A stretch of DNA of 64,000 nt from Echinicola marina (lineage in GTDB: Bacteria > Bacteroidota > Bacteroidia > Cytophagales > Cyclobacteriaceae). Below the pieces are notes generated by a model. The model did no database searches. It was not told the origin of the DNA and saw only the letters and a list, made by a program, of their open reading frames with translations. Positions 29,528-38,526 of the stretch are shown here, one piece after another. The position numbers and the translations under genes were made by a program. Each line of letters opens with the position of its first letter. Position 1 is the first letter of the stretch. The stretch covers positions 2,849,501 to 2,913,500 of the forward strand of contig NZ_CP080025.1 in assembly GCF_020463795.1 (NCBI RefSeq). The letters run 5' to 3'.

Positions 29528-29995
29528 ATGGAAATAAATAACATTGTCCGTTTACTACGAGAAAATGGCCGGGTTTGTCTTCAGGAAGGTGCCGGGAGAA
29601 AAATTGAATTGATCGATCCTGATCAATATGATGAAGGGAATGACCAATCGGCTATATATCTACTGACTGATTTGTTCCAAATCCGTGCTTTGGCAGGGCA
29701 GTTTTCTGAAATTGCCTTGGATATTGTGGAATATGCTACCAAGCCAACTATTTACACTTCATTTGCTAGTCCTTTATTGTCAAAGGGACCGGTGAAGGAT
29801 GGGAAGGTTAAATTTGGTATTTTGAAACAGGGCTTCTGGAATAAGGTGGTTTTTAGTTTCAGCAGGCCATTATTGTACAAAGAGGTTTTTGAGCAAGAGG
29901 AAGCAGGGACAATTAAAGAGAAATTCCCGTTATTCAGACCGGATGTAAAGCGACTGTTTTTAAGTCCAGAAGGTGATGTCAAAATAGGCAACTAA
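29528..29995 (+). CDS. Shortened, degenerate YrdC/Sua5-like protein (155 aa)
   Basis: No strong family match is visible, but the block order resembles Bacteroidota threonylcarbamoyladenylate synthase. IVRLLRENGRVCL stands where IxxLxxGGVIxYPTDT begins, and ALDIVEYATKPT resembles the AYDILDFASKPT block. FSFSRPLL stands where FRKPIVSTSANxSG occurs, and the end LSPEGDVKIGN is like LGxNGEVKIxR. The nucleotide-binding PTDTxYGL segment and the STSAN motif are lost, and it is about 40 residues shorter than the enzyme. I infer a paralogue without that catalytic activity. The next gene, cca, starts at the base after its stop, so the two are coupled. TAATTTTG at 29494-29501 is a possible -7 box. Confidence 0.6.
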   Translation: MEINNIVRLLRENGRVCLQEGAGRKIELIDPDQYDEGNDQSAIYLLTDLFQIRALAGQFSEIALDIVEYATKPTIYTSFASPLLSKGPVKDGKVKFGILKQGFWNKVVFSFSRPLLYKEVFEQEEAGTIKEKFPLFRPDVKRLFLSPEGDVKIGN

Positions 29996-31416
29996 TGAAT
30001 TTATCGAAGGAAATAGCAGATATTGAAGTAATCAAGAGGGTAGGGGCTTGTGCTGATAAATTGGGACTTGAGGCTTATGTGGTAGGTGGATTTGTAAGGG
30101 ACTTATTGCTAAAAAGACCAAGCAAGGATATAGATTTTGTCTGTGTGGGAAGTGGTATAGCACTGGCAAAAAAAGTAGCTGATTCGTTTGATCATCATGT
30201 GCCATTGTCTGTTTTCAAGAACTTTGGTACGGCCATGATTAAGTTGGAAGATTGGGAATTGGAATTTGTTGGGGCGAGAAAAGAGTCCTACAGACAGGAT
30301 TCCCGAAAGCCCATAGTTGAAGACGGAACACTTAAGGAGGATCAGGAACGCAGGGATTTTACCATCAATGCTTTGGCTATATCTATCAATCAGGCCACTT
30401 TTGGGGAGCTGGTAGATCCATTTGATGGAGTGCGAGACCTTAAGCGGAAGATTATCAAAACACCTTTGGATCCTGATACGACATTTTCGGATGATCCACT
30501 GCGGATGATGCGTGCTGTCCGTTTTGCCACTCAGTTAAAGTTCGATATAGAGCCTGATACTTTTGATGGTTTATTGCGTAATGCTTCTAGGCTTGAAATT
30601 ATATCAGGAGAGCGTATTGTCGATGAGTTGAACAAGATAATCCTTTCTGATACTCCTAGTTATGGCTTTAAGTTGCTTTTTGTGAGTAAATTGTTGCATC
30701 AGTTCTTTCCTGAAATGGTGGATTTACAAGGAGTGGATTCAGTGGGTGATAAATCCCATAAGGACAATTTTTACCATACTTTGCAAGTGTTGGACAATAT
30801 TTGCGAGTTTACTGATGATTTATGGCTTCGATGGGCTGCTATCATGCATGATATAGCGAAGCCTGTCACCAAGCGATTTAATAAAAAAGCAGGGTGGACT
30901 TTTCATGGACATGAGGATAAGGGGGCTAGAATGACTCCCAAAATTTTCAGAAAACTCAAATTACCGATGGATGAGCGCATGAAATATGTGCAGAAATTAG
31001 TAAGATTGCATTTACGGCCAATCGCACTAGTCAACGATAAGGTCACAGACTCTGCGGTAAGGAGGTTGGTTTATGAGGCTGGAGACGATGTGGAGGACTT
31101 GATGAATTTGTGCCGTGCGGACGTGACTTCCAAGAATCCAAACAGGGTGAAGCGTTTTTTGGCCAATTTTGATAAAGTCGAACAAAAAATCCAGGAGGTA
31201 GAAGAGAAAGACCAGGTAAGAAACTTCCAGCCGCCAGTGTCTGGAGAGGAAATAATGAAAATATTTGGTCTTCCACCATCAAAAACAGTGGGGGAAATAA
31301 AAGAAGAAATAAAAGAAGCTATATTAGAAGGCCAAATTGAGAACAATAAAGAACAGGCTATCCAGTTAATGTTTAAGTTGGCCGAAGCAAAGGGGATTAG
31401 CAAAAAGGAAAATTAA
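29995..31416 (+). CDS. cca: CCA tRNA nucleotidyltransferase with HD domain
   Basis: Adds CCA to tRNA 3' ends. The class II nucleotidyltransferase head has YVVGGFVRDLLLKRPSKDID (GG loop, then the Asp-x-Asp metal site) near residue 30. The RRDFTINALAI motif near 120, which selects ribonucleotides, and DPLRMMRAVRFATQL near 160 follow. A C-terminal HD phosphohydrolase domain (WAAIMHDIAKP, with FHGHEDKGA) begins near 280. The length of 473 residues fits the HD-fused Bacteroidota form. The single tRNA gene in this window lacks an encoded CCA, which shows that the enzyme is needed. Confidence 0.95.
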   Translation: MNLSKEIADIEVIKRVGACADKLGLEAYVVGGFVRDLLLKRPSKDIDFVCVGSGIALAKKVADSFDHHVPLSVFKNFGTAMIKLEDWELEFVGARKESYRQDSRKPIVEDGTLKEDQERRDFTINALAISINQATFGELVDPFDGVRDLKRKIIKTPLDPDTTFSDDPLRMMRAVRFATQLKFDIEPDTFDGLLRNASRLEIISGERIVDELNKIILSDTPSYGFKLLFVSKLLHQFFPEMVDLQGVDSVGDKSHKDNFYHTLQVLDNICEFTDDLWLRWAAIMHDIAKPVTKRFNKKAGWTFHGHEDKGARMTPKIFRKLKLPMDERMKYVQKLVRLHLRPIALVNDKVTDSAVRRLVYEAGDDVEDLMNLCRADVTSKNPNRVKRFLANFDKVEQKIQEVEEKDQVRNFQPPVSGEEIMKIFGLPPSKTVGEIKEEIKEAILEGQIENNKEQAIQLMFKLAEAKGISKKEN

Positions 31417-31423
31417 TTATTGT

Positions 31424-32140
31424 ATGAATAAGTTTAAAATTACCGCGTTAGCGTTATTTATGATCAGCTGTGGGGTGATGGCTCAGGAAGAGAATTCAAG
31501 TAGCCAACCTGCAAAAGTGGATAGCAGTCAAAAGGCTGCCGACCAAGCGGCAATAAAGATTTATCAAATGGCGCTGAGGTATAATGATCCGGCAGTGGCC
31601 AAAAGTAAATTGTACGAGTTGATTGAGAAATATCCCGGTAACCTGTTTTATGCTGAGAGATTATCAAAATTGTATTTTGAGCTTGAACAATATAGTTCTG
31701 CGGCATTGGTAGCAATGGATGTTTTGAAGGCTGATGATGAAAATATACCTGCATTGGAAATTGCTGCTTATTCCTTGGAGCAGTTGGGGGCTTTGGATAG
31801 GGCTTTGCCGCATTTTGAGTCTTTACATCTTTTGTCAGGAGACCTGTTTAGCTTGTACAAAACTTCCTATCTACAATATTCATTGAAGAAGTACGATGAG
31901 GCATTGAATTCAGTAGATATGTTGATCAAAAACAGTAAATCCGAAGAGGAAAAGTTGACTTTTCCTAAAAAGGACAACAGTACTCAAGATGTAAGCATGA
32001 AAGCTGCAGCACTGAACTTGAAAGGTCTGATCTATAAAGAACAGGGGAGTACTTCAGAGGCTAAAGCTGCTTTTGAAGCGGCATTGGCAAATGCTCCAGA
32101 GTTTGAAATTGTACAGGATAATTTGAAAGAGTTGAATTGA
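31424..32140 (+). CDS. Secreted or periplasmic TPR-repeat protein
   Basis: An N-terminal signal peptide (ALALFMISCGVMAQ, cleavage near residue 21) is followed by about five tetratricopeptide-like helix pairs, for example NLFYAERLSKLYFELEQYSS and LNLKGLIYKEQGSTSEA. The last repeat (AFEAALANAPEFEIVQDNL) caps the array. The ISC triplet inside the signal might be a lipobox, but the AQ end looks like an ordinary signal peptidase I site. TPR proteins scaffold protein contacts; the partner is unknown. It starts seven bases after cca and is the last gene before a terminator. Confidence 0.82.
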   Translation: MNKFKITALALFMISCGVMAQEENSSSQPAKVDSSQKAADQAAIKIYQMALRYNDPAVAKSKLYELIEKYPGNLFYAERLSKLYFELEQYSSAALVAMDVLKADDENIPALEIAAYSLEQLGALDRALPHFESLHLLSGDLFSLYKTSYLQYSLKKYDEALNSVDMLIKNSKSEEEKLTFPKKDNSTQDVSMKAAALNLKGLIYKEQGSTSEAKAAFEAALANAPEFEIVQDNLKELN

Positions 32141-32170
32141 TTCAGGATTGATTAAGATATGCGATGATAG

Positions 32171-32198
32171 AGCCACTCCTTTTGGGAGTGGTTTTTTA
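32171..32198 (+). terminator. Terminator after the TPR gene
   Basis: CCACTCC (32173-32179) pairs with GGAGTGG (32185-32191) and is followed by six T residues. Confidence 0.85.
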
Positions 32199-32245
32199 TT
32201 GTCTAGATTTTGTAAGTGTATTTTTTTCGGGAAATAGATCAAAAA

Positions 32246-32279
32246 GAAAAAAGCTCCAGAAGAAAAGAACTCCGGAGCT
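32246..32279 (-). terminator. Probable terminator of the S41 protease gene
   Basis: AGCTCC (32252-32257) pairs with GGAGCT (32274-32279), with a T-rich tract beyond it on the minus strand. The inner stem is imperfect. Confidence 0.55.
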
Positions 32280-32315
32280 AGGTGGAAATGGTTTGATGGC
32301 TGATTTATTTTAGAA

Positions 32316-33737
32316 TTATTGAGGCCTTATTGGTCTTTCGATCATTTTACCAAATCTGGGCTTTCTTACCAGGCTATTGTCCAGTACTTTTCTATCAAAA
32401 GTTTTTAACCTGTCGCCACTGCTAATGCCTGTGATTTGTTCTATGGCGCCTTTAAGTAAGACTTCATTGGTGTCGCCAAAGGGCAAAAGCCTAAAGGCAA
32501 ATTCATTTATGGGAATATTAGGGGTAAAGCCTTCACCGTAATCAGACTGCCCCTGACTGTTAAAGCTTTTAGATACAATGGGAAGCATGCCATAGTCATT
32601 GTCTTCATTTTCTTCGTCTTCAATCGGGATAGAACCTACATTTTTGCCATAAGTAGTTTCACCGACAATAACCACATTCATGAATGGTTTTAGGCCGTTG
32701 ATGATCAGTTCGCTTGAGGAAGCGGTGCTTCCAGTGGCAATCACATATATCGTATTAGCGCTTAGTATACTTCCGATATTTTGGCTTTTATTTTTGAAGC
32801 GGTTAGAAAGTGAGGCTTCTCCATAAAGCTCTATATAGTCTGGCTGAACATTGCTGTTGTATTCGGTCTTGGAAAAGACATCGTTTTCTGTGGTGTTCGG
32901 AGCAATTAGACTGGCTAGATTTACAGCACTGCTAACATAACCGCCACCATTATATCTCAAATCTAAGATGAACTCATTGATGCCTTTGGCTTTAAAATCT
33001 GCAAATACTTCATCCAGTTCCTGATTGTACTCGGTATTGTCTCCTGGAGCAAAGAAGTTATATACTAGATAGCCTATTTTTTTATCTGCAATGGTGTAAA
33101 CAGAGTCCATGAAGAGTGGGTTTTCTGAAAACATGGTAGTGCTTACTTCCAATGGGGTTTCCATTGGCAAGTAGGTTTCAGCATCATTGTCATATCTGTA
33201 AATATTGAGTGAATGAGCTTCTTCAACGGCTCCCAATAATTCTTGGTAATTATTTAAGGTGATTTGGGTATTATTTATGCCAACGATTACATCATCTCTT
33301 TGAATTCCTGCGGCTTCTGCTGGACTACCTTTTTTTACATACAGCACTACAGCCAAAACGTTGTTATTGGACTCACTTTCTCTAAAAAGCGTGAATTCAT
33401 AGCCCGCTTCTTTACTGGTTCCTTCCAAAGCACTTAATAATTCTTGATAGTTAGGGTAGATGATAGAAAACCGGTCTTGGGAGACCAAAAGATGATCGAA
33501 ATAAACTTCAGGATCAGCCTCTTCCGAGGTAGGGGTGTTCATGCTGGCATGCCAGTAATACCAATAATCCATATTTGCCTGAATCCAATTGTTGATACTG
33601 ACATTAGGGTTTTCTACATTATCATCATCATTAGGATCAGAAGGGTCTTCCGTATCCTTGCAAGAAGTTATAAAAAAGGATATGAATAAAATAAGGAATG
33701 TTAAAACACGAAAATTTCTTACGGGGATCATAAGCAT
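32316..33737 (-). CDS. S41-family (C-terminal processing) peptidase, lipoprotein
   Basis: A lipoprotein signal (LIFISFFITSC-type lipobox near residue 26) is followed by an acidic linker (DPNDDDNVENP). An N-terminal helical domain (ANMDYWYYWHASMN) and a PDZ domain with VKKGSPAEAAGIQRDDVIVG near residue 140 come next. The tail-specific protease fold follows: LDLRYNGGGYVSSAVNLASL near 250, TGSTASSSELIINGL with the predicted nucleophilic Ser near 340, and GETTYGKNVGS with the catalytic Lys near 370. The protein would sit on the periplasmic or outer face of the envelope and cut near C-termini of envelope proteins. It is monocistronic. The start may be the third codon (Met-Ile-Pro). Confidence 0.9.
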   Translation of the reverse strand: MLMIPVRNFRVLTFLILFISFFITSCKDTEDPSDPNDDDNVENPNVSINNWIQANMDYWYYWHASMNTPTSEEADPEVYFDHLLVSQDRFSIIYPNYQELLSALEGTSKEAGYEFTLFRESESNNNVLAVVLYVKKGSPAEAAGIQRDDVIVGINNTQITLNNYQELLGAVEEAHSLNIYRYDNDAETYLPMETPLEVSTTMFSENPLFMDSVYTIADKKIGYLVYNFFAPGDNTEYNQELDEVFADFKAKGINEFILDLRYNGGGYVSSAVNLASLIAPNTTENDVFSKTEYNSNVQPDYIELYGEASLSNRFKNKSQNIGSILSANTIYVIATGSTASSSELIINGLKPFMNVVIVGETTYGKNVGSIPIEDEENEDNDYGMLPIVSKSFNSQGQSDYGEGFTPNIPINEFAFRLLPFGDTNEVLLKGAIEQITGISSGDRLKTFDRKVLDNSLVRKPRFGKMIERPIRPQ

Positions 33738-34196
33738 GGGATCTTAAATGAAAATAATATTCAAGAATTTACCTGAATCGACTTACTAGGGATTACAATA
33801 GTTAAATGTCAATTTAAGGTTATTAACGAAATAAATGTACCGGATAGATGAAAAAATGTAGGATTATATGCAATGGTTTGGGTGAAATGAAAGTGAGGGT
33901 AGAATTTTCCATGAGACAAAGTCGGAGCAAAAATACCTTTTTTGGGGTATATGAATAAAGTCCTAGACTCATTAGTTTTGAAGATATATTGAGACTTGAT
34001 GGATAATGTGCTCAAAACAGTGTGGTTTTCTACCCTTTGTGTAAAGTTGGGTAGGTGTTTCTACAGGTGAAGTCTTGTGATTATGTTCTGAATCGCCCTA
34101 AAGATGGAAAGCCACCAAACATACTTCGGTGGCATTCAAATTGTTTGAATATAAAAAAGTATAATTTGTCTTATTTAACTGCTTAAGTTTTTTGTT
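33738..34196. other. Gene-free stretch between the divergent S41 and WecA-like genes
   Basis: About 460 A+T-rich bases that should hold two divergent promoters. The best candidate for the plus-strand gene is TTTG (34144-34147) with an imperfect TATAATTTG ending at 34168. A short hairpin, GCCACC (34112-34117) and GGTGGC (34129-34134), lies just upstream. I see no gene, RNA or mobile element. Confidence 0.5.
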
Positions 34197-35348
34197 ATGA
34201 TTCAATTATTTATATGCCTATTTTCATTTTTTGTTGGAATATTGGTTATCCCAATCATTATTAGGATTATCAAGAAAAAGAATCTTTTGGATAAGCCTGG
34301 GGGCAGGAAAATTCATAAAGAGGCGATTCCTTCCATGGGTGGAATAGGTATATTTTTGGCAATGCTCGCAGGATTGGCTGTGGCTTTAAATTTTGAAGAA
34401 TTAAGCCAGATCCGGTTTTTGTTGTTAGGAAGTGGGGTGATGTTCTTATTGGGATTTCAGGATGATTTAGTGGAATTGACACCTTTACAAAAACTGCTTG
34501 GGCAATTGTTTGCCATATCTATTGTAGTGGTTTTGGGAGATATCAGGGTGAGCAGTTTTTATGGTTTTTTGGGTGTGGGCGTGCTTCCGTTGTGGTTGAG
34601 CTACTCATTGACCATTTTTACTGTAGTAGGCTTGACCAATGCATTTAATCTGGTGGATGGCTTGGATGGACTGGCTGGGACCTTGAGTTTGATCACGTTT
34701 TTGTTTTTAGGAGGCTGGTTTCTGTTGACTGGATTTAATGTGTATGCTGTTTTGGCGATGTCCGTATCTGGAGGGATTTTGGCTTTTATGGTGTATAACT
34801 GGCATCCTGCAAAAATATTTATGGGAGACACAGGTTCATTGACCATCGGATTTTTGATGGCTATTTTAGCCATATTTTTTGTGGAAGCCAATGGGGCAAT
34901 GTTGAATGAAGGCCACTATTTTAAATTCCAAGCACCAATAACTGCCGGTTTAGCCTTGGTGTTGGTTTCTTGTATAGATACACTGCGGGTTTTTATTAAA
35001 AGAATAAGAAATGGAAAACCTCCCATGGCCGCTGATAAATCGCATGTCCATCATTTTCTGATGAGAATGAACATGAGGCATGATCAGGTAGCAATTGTTT
35101 TAGGTTTAATTAAACTTGGCTTTTTGTGCCTGGTGATCAGCTTTGCCTCTTATTCGGACAATTTGTTACTTCCATTGGTTATTGGGAGTGTAGTGGGGCT
35201 ATGTTTGTTTTTGGATGCGGTGACATTGAAAAAAGTGAAGAAAATAGCCAAGTCTTCACCGAGGATTTTGGACCTTGGTACCTCTCGGGACCTAGGTATG
35301 GAAGAGAGAGCACGTAGAGAAAAAAACATGGAGAAAGAGCCTGTCTGA
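34197..35348 (+). CDS. MraY/WecA/TagO-family polyprenyl-phosphate sugar-1-phosphate transferase
   Basis: A polytopic inner-membrane enzyme that loads a UDP-amino sugar 1-phosphate onto a polyprenyl phosphate, the first step of surface polysaccharide or O-antigen synthesis. Ten or eleven membrane helices are visible. Cytoplasmic motifs: KKNLLDKPGGRKIHKEAIP, the DDLVELTPLQK Asp pair near residue 87, NAFNLVDGLDGLAG near 150, FMGDTGSL near 207 and DKSHVHHFLMRM near 275. The His-rich last motif and the lack of MraY-specific pentapeptide features favour the WecA/TagO group. The 383-residue length includes a polar 40-residue tail after the last helix. It is monocistronic, and no other polysaccharide genes adjoin it. 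Confidence 0.9.
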   Translation: MIQLFICLFSFFVGILVIPIIIRIIKKKNLLDKPGGRKIHKEAIPSMGGIGIFLAMLAGLAVALNFEELSQIRFLLLGSGVMFLLGFQDDLVELTPLQKLLGQLFAISIVVVLGDIRVSSFYGFLGVGVLPLWLSYSLTIFTVVGLTNAFNLVDGLDGLAGTLSLITFLFLGGWFLLTGFNVYAVLAMSVSGGILAFMVYNWHPAKIFMGDTGSLTIGFLMAILAIFFVEANGAMLNEGHYFKFQAPITAGLALVLVSCIDTLRVFIKRIRNGKPPMAADKSHVHHFLMRMNMRHDQVAIVLGLIKLGFLCLVISFASYSDNLLLPLVIGSVVGLCLFLDAVTLKKVKKIAKSSPRILDLGTSRDLGMEERARREKNMEKEPV

Positions 35349-35431
35349 TGATAGGGAAGGGTATAACCAAGAAGGCCGTAAGTTTTGTATATTGTGGCCT
35401 TGTTGATTTAAACCCATAGGAGATCAATTGA

Positions 35432-36208
35432 TCATAGGTTAATATAATGTTTGATGCTCATTCTGAAAATATTGGATTGTTTATAGATGTTTTCAATGGG
35501 AGTAGAGGCATACTGGTACATATAAATAAAGTCCAGTTTTACATTATCGTTTACCTGAAGGGAGGGGCCAAGTATCAACCTGTTTTGATCAAATGGAGTG
35601 GAGGAAGTTTCAGGAGTGCTTTTGATGAAAATCTCGTCGCCTGCTTGAAGAGAAAGTGCTTGGTTGTTTGAAGGAAAGCTGAGTAATGGGATGTTTACCA
35701 TAAAACGGTATCGGAATCGAAAGCTTAATGGAGTCCTATAACTATTGTCGGTATTCTTGATTTTAAAGGATCGTTCTTCTATTGATAACCTTTGTTTTAG
35801 TTTGGCAATTCCGGTTTGATGAGAGTGGGAGATTTCTTGAAAAGGTCTTGATTCTATAATGGCTATTTCCTTTCCTTGATAGGAGCCAAGATGAGCAAAG
35901 CCCGCAGATAGCTCTAGGTTTTCTTTCCAACTGTATATCAACCTGGTTCTGGCGATATATTTGTTTTTTTTACTGAACCGTTCTTGGTACCTGATGCCAA
36001 AATCGGATTTTAGGCTCCAGTTTTTATCGAATTGGGTTTTATTCCAGTATCGAAACCATTGTTGGTTGCTGCGAATGATCTCTTTTTCCTGGGCATGGCC
36101 TTTCTTAGGAGATAGGAGTATGAACAGCATTAAAACAAAGCCTATTTTCAAGAGGGAAGAGTCGAAAGGGCGTAGAAGGATAATTCTTATGGATGAAGTA
36201 ATTATCAT
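35432..36208 (-). CDS. DUF2490-domain protein, probable outer-membrane beta-barrel
   Basis: An N-terminal hydrophobic signal (IGFVLMLFILLSPKKGHAQ) is followed by repeated amphipathic strands typical of a small outer-membrane barrel: QQWFRYWNKTQFDKNWSLKS, KYIARTRLIYSWKENLELSA and RFRYRFMVNIPLL. The arrangement of the strand ending in EERSFK, then RFRYR, is the DUF2490 pattern. The function is unknown. The first 15 residues are polar and isoleucine-rich before the signal, so the true start may be an internal Met nearer residue 27. It lies 26 bases downstream of the DUF3050 gene. Confidence 0.8.
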   Translation of the reverse strand: MIITSSIRIILLRPFDSSLLKIGFVLMLFILLSPKKGHAQEKEIIRSNQQWFRYWNKTQFDKNWSLKSDFGIRYQERFSKKNKYIARTRLIYSWKENLELSAGFAHLGSYQGKEIAIIESRPFQEISHSHQTGIAKLKQRLSIEERSFKIKNTDNSYRTPLSFRFRYRFMVNIPLLSFPSNNQALSLQAGDEIFIKSTPETSSTPFDQNRLILGPSLQVNDNVKLDFIYMYQYASTPIENIYKQSNIFRMSIKHYINL

Positions 36209-36234
36209 TTATGAAAAAAGGGTTTAGTGTTAAT

Positions 36235-37020
36235 TTAGGCCTTAAATAGTGTTTTTGATGCGATTTTGTTGTTGATATGATTCCACAGTTCTATTCTCTG
36301 ATATAGGGACTGTTCCGCGATCTTTTCCGTTTCATCCCATTTGTTGCGATCATTGCCACAGAGTTTAGTGATCATTTGTATGGACAAAGGTCCATGTTCA
36401 TCCCCATCGAGTTCTATGTGTCTTTGTAGGTAATATCTTAATTTGCTGTAGGAATGCTGCTTTTCTTGTTCTGCTTTTTGGATGATTTCCATGAACATGT
36501 CAGGGATCAGGTCTTCGCGACCAAAGGTAAAAGCTGATGCGATAAGGTGAGACTTGCCTGTTGCAATCACCTCAAAGGTGAAGTTGACAAAGTCTTTGAT
36601 GGCGGGGTCGGCATTGACCATGCCGAGGGCATCTTTGACAGTATGTTTTTCGTTGATCAGTCCGATAAATTGGGATATTTCTTTGGTGTCTGCCCCTGCT
36701 TGTTCCATGGCATCTATGTACATCTCATAGTGGCTTTTTGCTTCGCCTAGTTCATTGATATCGCTTTCTTCGCCGTGAACGATTTCATTGATAAACCGGC
36801 TTAGGCTTGGGTTACTCGCAGGTGTCCAGGGCAAAGCAATTCCCGTAAGGTCTCTCTGCAGTGCTTTAAGTAAGGACATAAAATCCCAGACTGCATAAAC
36901 GTGCAGTTCCATGAATACTTTGATGTCCTCTATGCTAGAAAGATTTTCATAAAGAGGATGTTGGGAAAGTTGGTTTTTTAAAGGTTTTATTTTTGCTTCA
37001 ATACGCTGAATTTCCTGCAT
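36235..37020 (-). CDS. DUF3050-domain protein (haem-oxygenase-like fold)
   Basis: An all-helical soluble protein of 261 residues. The first third, [20 protein letters not shown] followed by [16 protein letters not shown], is typical of DUF3050, with the early His (EFMEHHVFAVWDFM-like block) and a later [10 protein letters not shown] further segment, [18 protein letters not shown], adds His/Asp/Glu ligands, as in the haem-oxygenase and diiron-oxygenase superfamily, where helices bring such residues together at a metal or cofactor. No reaction has been assigned. It is carried on the minus strand between DUF2490 and dinB. Confidence 0.85.
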   Translation of the reverse strand: MQEIQRIEAKIKPLKNQLSQHPLYENLSSIEDIKVFMELHVYAVWDFMSLLKALQRDLTGIALPWTPASNPSLSRFINEIVHGEESDINELGEAKSHYEMYIDAMEQAGADTKEISQFIGLINEKHTVKDALGMVNADPAIKDFVNFTFEVIATGKSHLIASAFTFGREDLIPDMFMEIIQKAEQEKQHSYSKLRYYLQRHIELDGDEHGPLSIQMITKLCGNDRNKWDETEKIAEQSLYQRIELWNHINNKIASKTLFKA

Positions 37021-37145
37021 GTTATTGGCTTTTTTGATAGGATGACTAAGTGTAACGATTTAGCCAGGATAATGTTTGTATAAAACCAAATGCGAAATTA
37101 CATAAAATGCCCGTTGAATAATAGTTTTGAATCGAGTTAGTTTGG

Positions 37146-38342
37146 TCAAGTGGCCAAACCGTTGAAAGGGTTGAAATTACGCCTTCCCACATTCATTCCG
37201 ATTGCACGGCAGACGGTCTTGTCTCCATACTTTATGTTGATTTTGTCCAAGGCCTGATATAAACGGATGTTTTCCTCAGTGTCTTCAAAGAGGTTGATTT
37301 GGTATTGCCCATGAACCAAGGCGCTGAAGCGAACCCCTATTAAACGTATAAGTAGGCGACGGTTATACAGTTTTCTAAACAGTTCTTTGACCACAGGAAT
37401 CAGGCTATGGTCTGCCGAGGAGTAGGGGATGCGTTGTTGCATGGTGTGGGTGTCAAAATCAGAATAACGTATTTTGATACTTACACAGCAGGTAAGTTGT
37501 TGGTTTTTCCTGAGCTTGGTGGCCAGTTGTTCTGTCATGGCTACCAAAGTGGCTTCCAGCATTCTGACATCGATGGTGTCTTGGCTGAAGGTGTTTTCGG
37601 TAGAAATGGATTTGGCTTCTGTGTAAGGTACGACAGGGCTTTTGTCTATCCCGTTGGCTTTGTTCCAGAGTATGCGACCATTTTTACCAAATGCACTTTC
37701 CAGTAATTCGGCAGGCATGGTTTGTAGGGTTTGGATTTTCTTTACCCCCATGCCATAGAGGCTTTGGGCGGTTTTTTCTCCAATCATCGGGATCTTCCTG
37801 ACAGATAAGGGGGCCAAAAAAGGTCTTTCCGTTCCCAATGGAATTTCTTTTTCATTATTGGGTTTGGCCTCACCTGTGGCTATCTTGGAGACGGTTTTGT
37901 TTTCCGAAAGTCCGAGAGAAATCGGTAGTCCGCTTTCTTTGATGATTTTTTGACGAAGTTCATGGGCCATTTTGAAACAGCCAAAAAACTTGTCCATTCC
38001 AGAATAGTCGATATAGAATTCGTCAATGGATGATTTTTCAAAAAGAGGTACCGATTCTCTAATGATTTCAGTGATTTCATGGGATTTTTGACTGTATCTT
38101 TCGCTGTCTCCCCGTATGATCAAAGCTTCCGGGCAAAGCTGACGGGCGGTACGCATGGGCATGGCGGAGTGTATGCCAAATATACGGGCTTCATAACTGC
38201 AAGATGCCACTACACCACGATCCCCAGTACCACCTATAAGTATGGGCATTCCTTTAAGACGTCGATCAAATAGCCGCTCGACCGAAACAAAGAAAGAATC
38301 CAGGTCCATATGGACGATGGTTCTAGTGTTATCTGTGTTCAT
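37146..38342 (-). CDS. dinB: DNA polymerase IV (Y family)
   Basis: A translesion polymerase. It begins with IVHMDLDSFFVSVE (first catalytic Asp and the steric-gate region). YEARIFGIHSAMPMRTARQL follows, then SSIDEFYIDYSGMD with the second catalytic Asp-Glu pair near residue 105. ISLGLSENKTVSKIA and a helix-hairpin-helix region (IPMIGEKTAQSLYGMGV) come next. The little-finger domain ends in QINLFED near residue 360, which fits a sliding-clamp-binding motif (QLxLF type). The length of 398 residues is typical. A nested palindrome lies 14-41 bases upstream of the start, so repression, perhaps as part of a damage response, is likely. Confidence 0.95.
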   Translation of the reverse strand: MNTDNTRTIVHMDLDSFFVSVERLFDRRLKGMPILIGGTGDRGVVASCSYEARIFGIHSAMPMRTARQLCPEALIIRGDSERYSQKSHEITEIIRESVPLFEKSSIDEFYIDYSGMDKFFGCFKMAHELRQKIIKESGLPISLGLSENKTVSKIATGEAKPNNEKEIPLGTERPFLAPLSVRKIPMIGEKTAQSLYGMGVKKIQTLQTMPAELLESAFGKNGRILWNKANGIDKSPVVPYTEAKSISTENTFSQDTIDVRMLEATLVAMTEQLATKLRKNQQLTCCVSIKIRYSDFDTHTMQQRIPYSSADHSLIPVVKELFRKLYNRRLLIRLIGVRFSALVHGQYQINLFEDTEENIRLYQALDKINIKYGDKTVCRAIGMNVGRRNFNPFNGLAT

Positions 38343-38351
38343 GATGTAAAT

Positions 38352-38383
38352 TTAGTAAACATTAAAATGTTTATAATATAAAC
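38352..38383 (-). promoter_or_regulatory. Nested palindromes at the dinB promoter (candidate operator)
   Basis: TAAACATT (38356-38363) and AATGTTTA (38366-38373) form an 18-bp palindrome with a two-base centre. GTTTATA (38369-38375) and TATAAAC (38377-38383) form a second palindrome that shares the GTTTA arm. Both lie directly upstream of the dinB start, where a repressor would block transcription. Confidence 0.5.
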
Positions 38384-38526
38384 TAACGTAATATTGTTAG
38401 GCTAGGTTGGTGGAAAGTTGGACAGTATGTGTCTCGATAAAAAATAGGAGAGGAGGGCAACTTCTTGGTCTTTTTAAATGTTTGGGGAAAACGAGTATTT
38501 ATTTATAATATAGTGCAGCATAAAAC

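Noticed and set aside
32246-32279. Small regulatory RNA hairpin between the TPR and S41 genes
   Set aside because: Position and the T-rich tract on the minus strand fit a terminator of the S41 gene better.
33809-34015. Minus-strand frame of 68 codons upstream of the S41 protease gene
   Set aside because: Composition is not protein-like, there is no family match, and no promoter or terminator goes with it.
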